Source: Plastoroseomonas hellenica (GTDB taxonomy: Bacteria > Pseudomonadota > Alphaproteobacteria > Acetobacterales > Acetobacteraceae). From it: DNA of 64,000 bases. The stretch lies in assembly GCF_018129085.1 (NCBI RefSeq), contig NZ_JAAGBB010000011.1, positions 106,918-170,917 on the forward strand, read 5' to 3'. The notes beneath the pieces are model-generated. The model saw nothing but the letters and a program-made list of their open reading frames with translations, was not told the origin of the DNA and made no database searches. Positions 18,115 to 27,119 of the stretch are shown here, piece after piece; within the stretch, counting starts at the first letter, position 1; every line of letters begins with the position of its first letter. The position numbers and the translations under genes are program-made.

Positions 18115-19773
18115 CTAGGCCTGGGACAAATCGACCTTGTATGTCTCCCGGGCGAAGATAAGGCTCAACACGAGGCATGCAGCGGCGATCCCGACCGGGT
18201 AGTAGAGACCGGAGTAGATGTTGCCTGTGGCCGCGACGATCGCGAACGCCGTCGCTGGCAGGAACCCTCCGAACCACGCCGCGCTCATGTGATAGGGAAA
18301 CGACATGGCCGTGTAACGAATCCGGGACGGAAACATCTCCATCAGCGAGGTCGTTGTCGGAGCGAACGTCATCGCACCGAAGGTCAACAGGAGCGAAAGC
18401 AGCAGCACGATCACGGGTGCGTTGATATCTGCAGCGGCTGCATTACCGAGGGGGTACAGCTTCTCGGTCAGCGCCGCCATCAACTCCCTGTCGAAGCGCG
18501 CCTTGTGAGCCGCCGCATCCGGAGCATCGCCGACATAGCCGACAATAACGCGGTCGCCGACCCTAACCTGCGCAATAGCCGCATCGCTCGACCTCATGGT
18601 CGAGTAGTTCAGGCCGAGCTTAGCCAGGGAGTCGCTGACGACGTCGCAGGAAGAGGTGAACCTCGACGTTCCGAGCGGATTGAACTGAAGCGAGCAGTCG
18701 TTGCTGTTTGCCGAAATCGAGATGGGATGGTTCTGCTGCGCCCGCTCGAGGGCCGGGTTGCCGTAATGCGTCAGGCCCTGAAAGACTGGAATCGTGAGCA
18801 GGGCCGCCGCCAAGTAACCTGCAATATAGACCGGCTTTCGCCCTATGCGATCCGACAGGCTTCCGAACACGACGTATAGAGGAACGGTCAGGACTGTGGC
18901 GACGATTAGCATGGTATTCGCGGTCAGCGCCTCTATTCGCAGGACCTTGGTCAGAAAGAACAGCGAATAGAACTGGCCCGTGTACCAAATAACGGCCTGG
19001 GCAGGCAGAATGCACAAGGCGCCGATGATAATGTACCGGACGTTCTTCCAGTTGCCGAAGGCCTCCGCCAAGGGAGCCTTGGAGGCCTTGCCCTCGGTCT
19101 TCATGCGCTTGAACTCGGGCGATTCGTCAAGCTTCAGCCGAATCCAGAGGGAAATACCCAGTAGTGCAATGGAGATCAGGAACGGGACGCGCCATCCCCA
19201 GTTAGTAAAGGCATCCGCGCCGATCGACAGCCGAAGCGGGATGATGACGGCAACCGCAAGCAGGAAGCCTAACGCGGCCGTCAGGATGACGTAGGCGGTC
19301 CAGGTCGCACGTTTCCCCATGGGCGCATGCTCGGCCACGTAGATCATGGCGCCGCCGAATTCTCCGCCGAGTGCCAACCCCTGCAACATTCGCATCGAGA
19401 TGAACAGGATGGGCGCTCCCATGCCGATGGTTGCGTAGGCAGGCAACAGACCGATGATGAAGGTCGAAAGTCCCATCAGCAGGATCGTGATGAGGAACGT
19501 GTACTTGCGACCGACGAGGTCGCCGAGACGACCGAACACCAGGGCTCCGAACGGGCGCAGCATGAAGCCCGCAGCGAAGCCCAGCAGCGTGAAAATGAAC
19601 CCGGCCGTTGGGTTGACGCCTGAGAAGAACGCTTTCGCGATCTCGGACGCCAAGAGTCCGATCAGGAAGAAATCATAAAACTCGAAAACCGTCCCGAGAG
19701 ACGCGGCGACGATGACCTGCTTATCTCTCGCCGATATTCTTCGCTTTGTTGTCACAGCTTCTAAAGCGGTCAT
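18115..19773 (-). CDS. MHS-type MFS transporter with a large hydrophilic insertion
   Basis: 552 residues from the ATG at 19773, preceded by a GGGGGAA stretch. Metabolite:H+ symporter features are clear: FEFYDFFLIGLLA, the loop motif GRLGDLVGRKYTF, and RMLQGLALGGEFGGAMIYVAEHAP. The second half has GSLSDRIGRKP. An insertion of about 120 residues follows that loop and contains two Cys (NDCSLQF, SSCDVV). It probably imports an organic acid with protons. It is the last gene of the ligase-nitroreductase-SDR-thiolase run, 102 bases after the thiolase stop, so the acid is probably the pathway substrate. Confidence 0.9.
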   Translation of the reverse strand: MTALEAVTTKRRISARDKQVIVAASLGTVFEFYDFFLIGLLASEIAKAFFSGVNPTAGFIFTLLGFAAGFMLRPFGALVFGRLGDLVGRKYTFLITILLMGLSTFIIGLLPAYATIGMGAPILFISMRMLQGLALGGEFGGAMIYVAEHAPMGKRATWTAYVILTAALGFLLAVAVIIPLRLSIGADAFTNWGWRVPFLISIALLGISLWIRLKLDESPEFKRMKTEGKASKAPLAEAFGNWKNVRYIIIGALCILPAQAVIWYTGQFYSLFFLTKVLRIEALTANTMLIVATVLTVPLYVVFGSLSDRIGRKPVYIAGYLAAALLTIPVFQGLTHYGNPALERAQQNHPISISANSNDCSLQFNPLGTSRFTSSCDVVSDSLAKLGLNYSTMRSSDAAIAQVRVGDRVIVGYVGDAPDAAAHKARFDRELMAALTEKLYPLGNAAAADINAPVIVLLLSLLLTFGAMTFAPTTTSLMEMFPSRIRYTAMSFPYHMSAAWFGGFLPATAFAIVAATGNIYSGLYYPVGIAAACLVLSLIFARETYKVDLSQA

Positions 19774-19875
19774 GCGTTCCCCCACCTTGTTAAAGAATTA
19801 CGACGTCATTTTTTTGTGACGTTCGCTGCGATCATTATTTGCTCTGTATTCGCGGATAGCCACGCGATCCCGCCT

Positions 19876-21066
19876 TTACTGGCAAATCTCGATGGCAACA
19901 GCAGTGGCCTCACCTCCACCGATGCAGACCGAAGCGATGCCGCGGCTCAGCTTCGCTTCTCGAAGGGCAGACAAAAGGGTCACCATGATGCGCGCGCCGG
20001 AAGCACCGATCGGATGCCCAAGGGCACAGGCACCGCCGTTGACGTTCACACGCTCCGCTTGCAGTCCCAGTTCGCGCATCGCGGCCATCGGAACGACTGC
20101 GAAGGCCTCGTTGATCTCAAAGAGATCGACATCGTCGACCTGCCAATCGACCTTCCCGAGAAGGTCGCGAATGGCTTGAACGGGAGCCGTGGGGAAGCGA
20201 TCGGGAGCGTCGCCATGGGTCGCGTGCCCGACAATGGCGGCCAGCGGCGCCAGCCCGCGTCTGTCGGCCTCGGATCGGCGCATGAGAACCAAAGCGGCCG
20301 CTCCGTCCGAAATCGACGATGCGTTGGCGGCGGTGACCGTTCCTCCCGCGCGAAACGCAGGGCGCAACGTCGGGATCTTCTCCAGCCGTGCCTTGCCGGG
20401 CTGCTCATCGATCGAGATGACCTGCGAAGCGCTTTTGTCGTCGGGCAGCGTGATCGAAGCGATCTCGGCAGCGAAACGGCCTTCGGCGATCGCGCTCTGA
20501 GCCCGGACAAGAGATCGGATCGCGTATTCGTCCTGGTGTTCGCGGCTGAACTGAAATTCCTCGGCGCACTGTTCGGCGAAGACGCCCATGAGGCTGCCTT
20601 TCTCGTAGGCGTCCTCGAGGCCGTCTATGAACATATGATCGATGGTCCGACCGTGCCCCATGCGATAGCCGGACCGCGCACGATCGAGCAGGTATGGGGC
20701 ATTGCTCATGCTTTCCATGCCGCCGGCCACAGCGACATCCACGCTGCCGGCTACGAGCAGATCGTTCGCCAGCATTGCCGCCTTCATGCCGGACCCGCAC
20801 ATCTTGTTCACGGTTGTCGCTCCCGATCGGACGGGGATGTTCGCCTTGATGGCAGCCTGGCGCGCCGGTGCCTGTCCCTGCCCCGCCGTCAGAACGCATC
20901 CGAAGACCGTTTCCTCGACGCTCTCTGGGTCGAGGCCGGATCGTGCGATTGCCGCTGCGATGGCGTGAGCACCGAGTTCCGCCGCGGTGAGCTTGCTCAG
21001 GCTGCCCTGGAAGGCGCCCATCGGCGTCCTGGCAGCACCGACGATGACGATCGGATCTTTGGACAT
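19876..21066 (-). CDS. Acetyl-CoA acetyltransferase (thiolase)
   Basis: 396 residues, full length for a thiolase. Active-site features are intact: nucleophilic Cys in [12 protein letters not shown], the EINEAFAVV motif, the [16 protein letters not shown] block with its His, and the second Cys in [12 protein letters not shown]. It cleaves a 3-ketoacyl-CoA with CoA, or condenses acetyl-CoA. The SDR gene 25 bases upstream would supply the ketoacyl-CoA, so thiolytic cleavage is the likely direction. It belongs to the TetR-linked operon. Confidence 0.93.
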   Translation of the reverse strand: MSKDPIVIVGAARTPMGAFQGSLSKLTAAELGAHAIAAAIARSGLDPESVEETVFGCVLTAGQGQAPARQAAIKANIPVRSGATTVNKMCGSGMKAAMLANDLLVAGSVDVAVAGGMESMSNAPYLLDRARSGYRMGHGRTIDHMFIDGLEDAYEKGSLMGVFAEQCAEEFQFSREHQDEYAIRSLVRAQSAIAEGRFAAEIASITLPDDKSASQVISIDEQPGKARLEKIPTLRPAFRAGGTVTAANASSISDGAAALVLMRRSEADRRGLAPLAAIVGHATHGDAPDRFPTAPVQAIRDLLGKVDWQVDDVDLFEINEAFAVVPMAAMRELGLQAERVNVNGGACALGHPIGASGARIMVTLLSALREAKLSRGIASVCIGGGEATAVAIEICQ

Positions 21067-21091
21067 CGAACCCGCTTTCCTGTGGAACTGC

Positions 21092-21862
21092 TTACCGAGG
21101 GGCCATGCGCAACGCTCCGTCGAGGCGAATGACTTCGCCGTTGAGCATCGCGTTCTCGCAAACGTGGGCGACCAGAGCGGCGTACTCGCCCGGGCGCCCG
21201 AGGCGCTTGGGAAACGGCATGTTTGCGCTTAGCGCGGCCTGCACCGTCTCGGGCATCCCGGCCATCATCGGCGTCTCGAAGATGCCGGGTGCGATCGTGA
21301 CGACCCTGATCCCGAATTGCGCGAGTTCCCTAGCGGCGGGCAGCGTCAGCGCCGCGACCGCTCCTTTCGAAGCGGCATAGGCAGCCTGTCCGATCTGGCC
21401 ATCGAAGGCGGCGATGGACGCGGTGTTGACGATAACCCCGCGCTCGCCGTCTGCCCCGGCAGGCTCGTTCGTCGCCATCGCCTCCGCAGCCAGGCGCAGC
21501 ATGTTGAACGTGCCGACGAGGTTGATCTCCACGGCCCGGGCGAAGCTTTCCAGGCGATGAGGCCCGCTCCTCGAGAGGATGCGCTCCCCAGGCGCGACGC
21601 CAGCGCAGTTCACAAGCCCATCCAGCCGTCCGAACTGAGCCAGCGTCTCGCTCACGGCACTGGCGGCATCGTCAGCCTTCGCGACGTCGGTGCGGACGAA
21701 TTTCGCGTTTGCTCCAAGGTCGCGCGCTACGGCGTCGCCAGCCTCGGCGTTTACGTCGGCGGCGACGACCCGCGCCCCTCGCTCGACCAAGGTACGCGCC
21801 ACAGATTCCCCGAGGCCAGAGCCGGCGCCGGTGACGAGAAAGACGCCGCCATCAATGGTCAT
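21092..21862 (-). CDS. SDR, type II 3-hydroxyacyl-CoA dehydrogenase-like
   Basis: 256 residues, classical SDR: cofactor motif [13 protein letters not shown], structural NCAG (VNCAGVAPG), catalytic Ser in [11 protein letters not shown] and the YAASKGAV Tyr-Lys pair. [17 protein letters not shown] and [10 protein letters not shown] are strongly reminiscent of the HSD10-type 3-hydroxyacyl-CoA dehydrogenases. It would oxidise a 3-hydroxyacyl-CoA with NAD+ ahead of the thiolase. The gene lies between nitroreductase and thiolase on one strand with short gaps. Confidence 0.88.
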   Translation of the reverse strand: MTIDGGVFLVTGAGSGLGESVARTLVERGARVVAADVNAEAGDAVARDLGANAKFVRTDVAKADDAASAVSETLAQFGRLDGLVNCAGVAPGERILSRSGPHRLESFARAVEINLVGTFNMLRLAAEAMATNEPAGADGERGVIVNTASIAAFDGQIGQAAYAASKGAVAALTLPAARELAQFGIRVVTIAPGIFETPMMAGMPETVQAALSANMPFPKRLGRPGEYAALVAHVCENAMLNGEVIRLDGALRMAPR

Positions 21863-21895
21863 CTCGAAAGCCTCTGTTCGCTGGAGGGGCTGATG

Positions 21896-21921
21896 AATTC
21901 ACTCGTGAAACTGAGTGAATT
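21896..21921. other. Hairpin at the nitroreductase stop codon
   Basis: AATTCACTC (21896-21904) and GAGTGAATT (21913-21921) form a perfect 9-base stem with an 8-base loop. It overlaps the nitroreductase stop and lies in the 36-base gap before the SDR gene. With no T-run it is more likely an mRNA-processing or stability hairpin than a terminator. Confidence 0.4.
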
Positions 21922-22639
21922 GAGAAACCTCGACCCGTTCGCTGATCAGCGAATTCTCGGGAGCGCTCGGATCGGACTTGCCGATCGCCATTCCGGACAG
22001 AACGACATGCGTGTCCGGAATATTGAGTTGCTCATGGACAACCCGGCCGTACTCGCACCAGGCCTGCTGGGGGCAAGTCTCCAGGCCGAATGCACGCGCC
22101 AGGATCATGACGTTCTGCATGAACATGCCGCAGTCGAGCCATGAGCCATGAAGCAGGCTGTTCTCCATCGTGAAGAACAGGCCCATCGGCGCTCCGAAGA
22201 ACTCGAAATTCCGGAGCATTGCGCGCTTGCGGCTCTCGTAGTCGGTACGCTCGATGCCGTAGAGATTGTACAGCGCGTATCCGACCTGCCGACGACGCGA
22301 CAGATAGGGTTCCGGTATGGGCGCCGGTGCGTAGGCATACTCGTCCGACCGCTCACCGGCTTCAGCGGCAGCGATCACGGCCCGTGACAGGCGATCACGG
22401 GCCTCGCCGACGACGACATGCACGTTCCAGGGCTGGAAGTTGGTGCCCGACGGAGCCCTGGCCGCAGCGGTCAGGATCCGCGTAATGGTGTCGTTGGAGA
22501 CCGGATCTGGCAAAAACCGGCGAATGGATCGCCGGCTCTCGACCGCGTCGAGGACCGACAGCCCGGGTTCGCCGACGCCATTCGGCTCGGGCGCTTCCGG
22601 GCCCGTCAGGAGCTGAACGGCGAGTCGATTATCTGACAT
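21899..22639 (-). CDS. Nitroreductase-family flavoprotein
   Basis: 246 residues. Visible family motifs are the FMN phosphate contact ESRRSIRRFLPDPV, the dimer flavin segment AAARAPSGTNFQPWNVHVV, and the C-terminal LSGMAIGKSDPSAPENSL. It should be a homodimeric FMN enzyme using NAD(P)H. The actual acceptor (nitro group, enone, flavin) is unknown. Its place between an acyl-CoA ligase (6-base gap) and an SDR is unusual for beta-oxidation and may mean a reductive step on the acyl-CoA or acid. Confidence 0.88.
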   Translation of the reverse strand: MSDNRLAVQLLTGPEAPEPNGVGEPGLSVLDAVESRRSIRRFLPDPVSNDTITRILTAAARAPSGTNFQPWNVHVVVGEARDRLSRAVIAAAEAGERSDEYAYAPAPIPEPYLSRRRQVGYALYNLYGIERTDYESRKRAMLRNFEFFGAPMGLFFTMENSLLHGSWLDCGMFMQNVMILARAFGLETCPQQAWCEYGRVVHEQLNIPDTHVVLSGMAIGKSDPSAPENSLISERVEVSQFTQFHE

Positions 22640-22645
22640 GCCTGG

Positions 22646-24310
22646 TCACTCCACGGCAGCGACGGACGGCTGCGCGCGGCGCTCCTGCCGCAGGACGAAC
22701 CGCTGGATCTTGCCGCTCGCGGTTTTCGGCAGTTCACCGACGTAGTGGATGGCGCGTGGGTAAGCGTGCGCCGCGTATCGCACCTTGACCCAGTTCTGAA
22801 TGTCCTTGGTTTGCTCCGCGGACGGAGCTTGGCCGCTCTTCAGGACGACATAGGCTTCCAGAACTTCGCCGCGGGTCGGATCCGGCACCGCGATGACGGC
22901 GCATTCGCTCACCGCCGGATGGGTGACGATGACCGACTCGATTTCGAACGGGCCGATCCGGTAGCCGGCCATGATGATGACGTCGTCATCGCGCGAGGAG
23001 AAGAAGTAGTAGCCGTCCTGATCTCTCCGCCCGGCATCACCGGTCAGATACCAGCGCCCGTTTCCGGCGAATTTCTCGGCGCTCTTCTTCGAATCGTTCA
23101 GATAGCCGCTGAACCACGCGAGCGGGCTGTCCTTGAGCTCGATCGCGACCCGGCCGAGCTCGCCGATCTCGGCTGGCTCGTCGTCGCGCTCCTTCAGGAT
23201 GAGGGCGGACCAACCCGGCAAGGGAATGCCCATCGATCCGGGCTTCAGGCTGCATGCGAGATCGGGATGATGGTGGTTGTTGAACAGCATGCCCGCCTCG
23301 GTTTGACCGAAGTGGTCGTGGACGGCGACGCCCAGGACGCCGCCGGCCCACTCGTTGACCTCCGGGGTCAGCGGCTCACCTGCGCTGGAAGCACAACGCA
23401 GCTTGGTGATCGGAGGAATCGGGCCGGCAAAGGCGCGGAGCGATCGATAGACGGTCGGTGCTGCCGTAAAATTCGTGACGGCGAATTTGGCGAGCACCGC
23501 AAACGTCGTGGCAGGATCGAAATTCGCCTGCAGCAGAAGGCTGGGCACGCCGGTCGTGAACGATCCCAGGATGCCGAAATACAGCCCGTATGCCCAACCG
23601 GGATCGGCCGCGCACCAGTAGAGATCGTCCTTCGTGAGCCCGAGCCCGTACTCGGCATAAACCTGGAAGCCGGCGAGCGCCTTGGCCGGCACGGCGACGC
23701 CCTTCGGCGTGCCTGTCGTGCCCGAGGTGAAAATCTGGATGATCGGCGCGTCACCGCCCAGCGCCGCCGCCTCGAACCCCGGACGCGAGGCGTCGAGAAC
23801 CGCGGAGAACTTGAGCGCGCCGAGCGGCAGCTTTTCGGCAGGCGCCGTGCTGATCACCTGCCACGGCGCACCGAACGGAACGTCGTCACCCGGCGCCAGC
23901 TTCGCCTGCTGTGACTCGTCGCAGATGACGATCTTGGCTTCGCTGCCCCTGAGCCTGAATGCGATCGCCGGCGGGGCGAAGGCGGTGAAGATCGGCACAT
24001 GAACGGCGCCCAATCTCCAAATCCCCATCAGGGCAACGAGGTATTCGACGCTCTTTCCCATCAGCGTCGCAACGCAGTCACCCGGCCTCACGCCGAGGTC
24101 GTAGAGCGACGCCGCGAATTGCTCAGAGCGCTGCCGCAGCTCGCCATAGGTCAAATCGACGGACGTCAGATCGCCGGAGACGACCTTGTAGGCGACGGCC
24201 CCCGCCGGTCGCCTGTCGCAAAGCTGTGTCGCGACGCTTAGGTCGGGAGCACTATACAGGTCCACGAGCTGCTGCACGCGCACGAGCGCCGACGCGTATT
24301 CAACTGCCAT
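22646..24310 (-). CDS. AMP-binding acyl-CoA synthetase
   Basis: 554 residues from the ATG at 24310, preceded by AGGGAG; an earlier in-frame start is less likely. ANL-superfamily motifs: the P-loop IQIFTSGTTGTPKGVAVP, the DHFGQTEAGML block, YLTGDAGRRDQDGYYFFSSRDDDVIIMAGYRIGPFEIE around residues 420-455, and the catalytic Lys near the end (LPKTASGKIQRFVLR). It activates a carboxylic acid to acyl-CoA via acyl-AMP. The overall look is near acetyl-/medium-chain ligases. It is the first gene of the operon. Confidence 0.93.
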   Translation of the reverse strand: MAVEYASALVRVQQLVDLYSAPDLSVATQLCDRRPAGAVAYKVVSGDLTSVDLTYGELRQRSEQFAASLYDLGVRPGDCVATLMGKSVEYLVALMGIWRLGAVHVPIFTAFAPPAIAFRLRGSEAKIVICDESQQAKLAPGDDVPFGAPWQVISTAPAEKLPLGALKFSAVLDASRPGFEAAALGGDAPIIQIFTSGTTGTPKGVAVPAKALAGFQVYAEYGLGLTKDDLYWCAADPGWAYGLYFGILGSFTTGVPSLLLQANFDPATTFAVLAKFAVTNFTAAPTVYRSLRAFAGPIPPITKLRCASSAGEPLTPEVNEWAGGVLGVAVHDHFGQTEAGMLFNNHHHPDLACSLKPGSMGIPLPGWSALILKERDDEPAEIGELGRVAIELKDSPLAWFSGYLNDSKKSAEKFAGNGRWYLTGDAGRRDQDGYYFFSSRDDDVIIMAGYRIGPFEIESVIVTHPAVSECAVIAVPDPTRGEVLEAYVVLKSGQAPSAEQTKDIQNWVKVRYAAHAYPRAIHYVGELPKTASGKIQRFVLRQERRAQPSVAAVE

Positions 24311-24470
24311 CTCGGTCACTCCCTGTGATCTGTTTTTTTTTGAGAAGCCCACCGCTCAACCGGGCGGAAGAGCGCCGACGTCAGGCCCGCGCACCAAGGC
24401 GTGGCGACCCATAAATCTGGCACGATCGAGCTGATAGCATAATCATAATTCTCCCCTAATCGCGCCATCT

Positions 24471-24518
24471 GCCCAACAAACGGCTGACGTTCGCGCGCTC
24501 TTCTCATGTTTGTTGGGC
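24471..24518. repeat. Widely spaced 11-base inverted repeat in the acyl-CoA operon leader
   Basis: GCCCAACAAAC (24471-24481) and GTTTGTTGGGC (24508-24518) are perfect inverted copies separated by 26 bases. They lie just downstream of the predicted -10 box of the leftward promoter, so in RNA they could pair into a leader hairpin, or as DNA serve as two sites of a second regulator. Confidence 0.5.
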
Positions 24519-24521
24519 GGC

Positions 24522-24551
24522 AATGTAGAATCTTGATTCTACTTATGTCAA
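24522..24551 (-). promoter_or_regulatory. Promoter of the acyl-CoA operon with TetR-type operator
   Basis: Read leftward: -35 TTGACA (24551-24546), an 18-base spacer, then -10 TACATT (24527-24522). The spacer is almost filled by the perfect palindrome GTAGAAT-CTTG-ATTCTAC (24525-24542). An operator between the boxes is the classic repression layout, and the divergent TetR gene is the obvious binder. The predicted transcript would have a leader of about 200 bases before the ligase start. The rest of 24311-24685 holds no gene. Confidence 0.7.
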
Positions 24552-24685
24552 GCTACCCCAACCCTCGATTCGGGGAGTTGAGGCTCTCTGGGCGCCTGGA
24601 TTCTGACGGGCACTGCCGATAGAAACGAAATCAGGTTGAGCTCTTCGGACGGAGCTTTGACGCCAAACTGACCGGCGGGCGACAG

Positions 24686-25324
24686 ATGGCTATTTCGCAG
24701 ACCGAACGAAAAGGTCGGAGCGCGCAGGTCGCGAACGACAGGCGCCTCGCGATACTGCGCGCCGCCCGCGACCTGGTGACGAGGGTCGGGTTTCGAGAGG
24801 CGCAGATGAATGCGGTTGCCGAGGAAGCCGGCGTCGCGCTCGCGACGCTCTACCGGAACTTCTCGTCGAAGGCCGAGCTCATGGTCGAGGTCGTCGGCCT
24901 CGTATCTCAACGCGAAGTCGACGCGGCCGCCGGAATGGCTGTCAGTGATGGGTCAGCGGCGGACCGTCTCTGGGCCTCGGCGTGGACCTTTGCCAGCCGA
25001 GCACTCCGCGGGCGCCGGCTTGCGCATGCTCTGGTGGCAGAGCCTGTTGAACCCGAAATCGAGACAGCGCGCCTAGCCTATCGGCGCAAGCTTGCTCGCG
25101 TCTTTGAGACGGTCATCGACCAAGGTATCCGGGACGAGGACTTTCCGCCGCAAGATGCGCAGGCCTCCGCCGCTTGCATCGTCGGTTCGCTTTTCGAGGG
25201 ACTCGTCGGTCCACTCGCGCTCAATGGTCATCGAACCGATGCCGAACGCGAATCCCATGCGAGGTCCATCGTGGCATTTTGTCTTCGTGGCGTCGGTCAT
25301 ACCGGCGCTATGCCGGGGCTGTGA
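24686..25324 (+). CDS. TetR-family transcriptional repressor
   Basis: 212 residues. The N-terminal TetR helix-turn-helix is clear (RRLAILRAARDLVTRVGFREAQMNAVAEEAGVALATLYRNFSSKAELM across residues 19-66), followed by an all-helical ligand domain. It is divergent from the ligase operon and probably binds the palindrome at 24525-24542. The ligand is likely an acyl-CoA or the substrate acid, by analogy with fatty-acid TetR regulators; this is inference. Confidence 0.9.
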   Translation: MAISQTERKGRSAQVANDRRLAILRAARDLVTRVGFREAQMNAVAEEAGVALATLYRNFSSKAELMVEVVGLVSQREVDAAAGMAVSDGSAADRLWASAWTFASRALRGRRLAHALVAEPVEPEIETARLAYRRKLARVFETVIDQGIRDEDFPPQDAQASAACIVGSLFEGLVGPLALNGHRTDAERESHARSIVAFCLRGVGHTGAMPGL

Positions 25325-25507
25325 GCGCGGTCATGCCCTCGGAATTGCGGCTGTCACCCAGCTGAGGCGGTTCGCTGGCTGAGTGCAGTACTCGGCCCGT
25401 TCCCCCGAGTCATTCCAACACGCACCGCAGCACATCAACCCTCCGATCTGCACGCTATGCTGCGATATTCCCGCCCGCAGACATCGGAGGTCTTCCATCT
25501 TTCCGGA

Positions 25508-25547
25508 CCTATCGCTTTCTATCTCGGGACATCAAAGCGATAGGAGG
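25508..25547 (+). promoter_or_regulatory. Hairpin partly covering the alpA ribosome-binding site
   Basis: CCTATCGCTTT (25508-25518) and AAAGCGATAGG (25534-25544) form a perfect 11-base stem with a 15-base loop. The ribosome-binding site AGGAGG (25542-25547) begins inside the right arm, so half of it would be paired in mRNA. This could regulate AlpA synthesis, or the repeat may instead be a DNA operator. Confidence 0.5.
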
Positions 25548-25553
25548 CAGAGC

Positions 25554-25829
25554 ATGACAGTAGTATCGTCTGACGTCGCAATGCGGCGGACCATTCGACG
25601 CCAACAGTTGCGCGAGATGGTCCCGCTGGCCGACAGTACCATTTATGAAATGGAACAGCGCGGTGAATTCCCGCAGCGATTCTATTTGACGACACGTTGC
25701 GTCGTTTGGGACTTGGCCGAGGTCGAAGCCTGGCTGGATGCTCGACGGCGTAATTCGCGAGCCAATGTGATCAAGCGTGCTCCCAGCCCCGATGTAAGGC
25801 TTCGCCGTTCGCGGCCCGTCAAACACTAG
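25554..25829 (+). CDS. alpA: AlpA-family phage-type regulator / excisionase-like protein
   Basis: 91 residues from the ATG at 25554 with AGGAGG ahead of it. AlpA/MerR-like winged-helix signatures: RRQQLREMVPLADSTIYEMEQRGEFPQRFYLTTRCVVWDLAEVEAWL spans residues 14-60. Known: AlpA-type proteins control integrase expression or act as excisionase-like factors next to P4-type integrases. The gene is convergent with the integrase and overlaps its end by 11 bases. Confidence 0.88.
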   Translation: MTVVSSDVAMRRTIRRQQLREMVPLADSTIYEMEQRGEFPQRFYLTTRCVVWDLAEVEAWLDARRRNSRANVIKRAPSPDVRLRRSRPVKH

Positions 25830-27075
25830 GCTCCAGCTCAAGCAGCTCCATCGTTGGCGGAAGCAACGTCGGTACATACTTTCGTCCGGTGACCCACGCG
25901 TCCACCAGATTGGACCACTCCTGCATCATATGGCGGCGTTGATGCTCGTACTCCGCCTTGTTGTAGACACCACGCGATGACCGTCCGCCCTCATGCGCCA
26001 AGCACTTCTCGATCCAATCACTGTTGAAGCCGAGCTCATTCAACAGGGTCGAGCCTGTGCGTCGAAGATCGTGAACAGTGAAGGGTTCGAGTGGTAGCCC
26101 CTCCTTTTTCGCTCTGACAACGACTGCGGTCGTAATCCGGTTGAACGTCGCCCGCGACATCGGCGCGTCAGCGTCATATCGAGACGGGAGGACATAGCGC
26201 GAGTTACCTGCGCAGGTTTTTAGCGCGATGAAGATGTCGACGGCCTGCTGTGACAGATAGACGTTGTGTGCCTTCGACCGCTTCATCCGCTCCTTGGGTA
26301 TCGACCAGACGGCGTTCTCGAAATCGACTTCATCCCACGTCGCGTCCTGCAGCTCGCTTTTCCTGACCATGGTTAGGAGGAAGAGCTTCATTCCCAGCCG
26401 TATAGTCGGCAGGGTCGGTACATGCTCGAGCTGCCCAAGCATAACGCGGATCTCCGCAGGTGACAGCGAACGATCCTTCGGGACGAAGGTCGCGATAGAC
26501 GCGGGCCCAACTTCATCCGCTGGGTTGGCGACCTTTTCGCCGTGCAAGATCGCGAACGCAAAGATCAGCTTCACGATATCCCGTACATGCACGGCCGTCG
26601 CTGGAGCGCCGCGATCCTTCACCTTCCCGCACATCATGCGGAGATCGTCAGGCGTGATCTCCGTCAGAAGCCTATTTCGAAACGTTGGCAGGATGTCGCG
26701 CTCATAGATCGAGCGCCGCATGGCGCGCGTGCTGTCGGCCATGCGCGACTCCTGGAACCACTTCTCGCCGAGCTCGCCGAACCTCTTCGCCTCCTTCAAT
26801 CGTCGCTTGTCGTGCTGCTTCTGTTGAGCAGGCGAACGTCCCTCTGAAATGGCCCGCTTTGCATCGATCAGCTTCTCCCGAGCCCTGGCAAGCGAGAGGC
26901 CGTCTGGGCCGTATCGGCCGAGCGTCAGAGTCTCGCGACGTCCGTTGAGGCGGTAGTCGTACCGGAACACGATGGCGCCCGACGGCTGCACCACCACGTA
27001 CATACCGTCACGATCGCTCACCTTGTACAATTTCTTTTGTGATTTCAGCGCCTTAATCGCCGTGTCAGTAAGCAT
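25819..27075 (-). CDS. P4-type tyrosine integrase of the guaA-targeting element
   Basis: 418 residues from the ATG at 27075, set by GGAGG just upstream. It has the DUF4102 N-terminal arm-binding domain (MLTDTAIKALKSQKKLYKVSDRDGMYVVV over the first 30 residues, then RRETLTLGRYGPDGLSLARAR), a core-binding domain, and the catalytic domain. Catalytic residues seen: Arg in MVRKSELQDA, His-x-x-Arg in VHDLRRTGS, a following His in LAHEGGRSS, and the Tyr nucleophile in GVYNKAEYEHQRR. It appears intact. It sits about 320 bases from guaA with a repeat-rich gap between, so it should recombine at the guaA 3' end. Confidence 0.95.
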   Translation of the reverse strand: MLTDTAIKALKSQKKLYKVSDRDGMYVVVQPSGAIVFRYDYRLNGRRETLTLGRYGPDGLSLARAREKLIDAKRAISEGRSPAQQKQHDKRRLKEAKRFGELGEKWFQESRMADSTRAMRRSIYERDILPTFRNRLLTEITPDDLRMMCGKVKDRGAPATAVHVRDIVKLIFAFAILHGEKVANPADEVGPASIATFVPKDRSLSPAEIRVMLGQLEHVPTLPTIRLGMKLFLLTMVRKSELQDATWDEVDFENAVWSIPKERMKRSKAHNVYLSQQAVDIFIALKTCAGNSRYVLPSRYDADAPMSRATFNRITTAVVVRAKKEGLPLEPFTVHDLRRTGSTLLNELGFNSDWIEKCLAHEGGRSSRGVYNKAEYEHQRRHMMQEWSNLVDAWVTGRKYVPTLLPPTMELLELEPSV

Positions 27076-27119
27076 GGGGGCCTCCAAAGCCGTTTAAAAA
27101 CAGCAGAGAGGCACCGATT

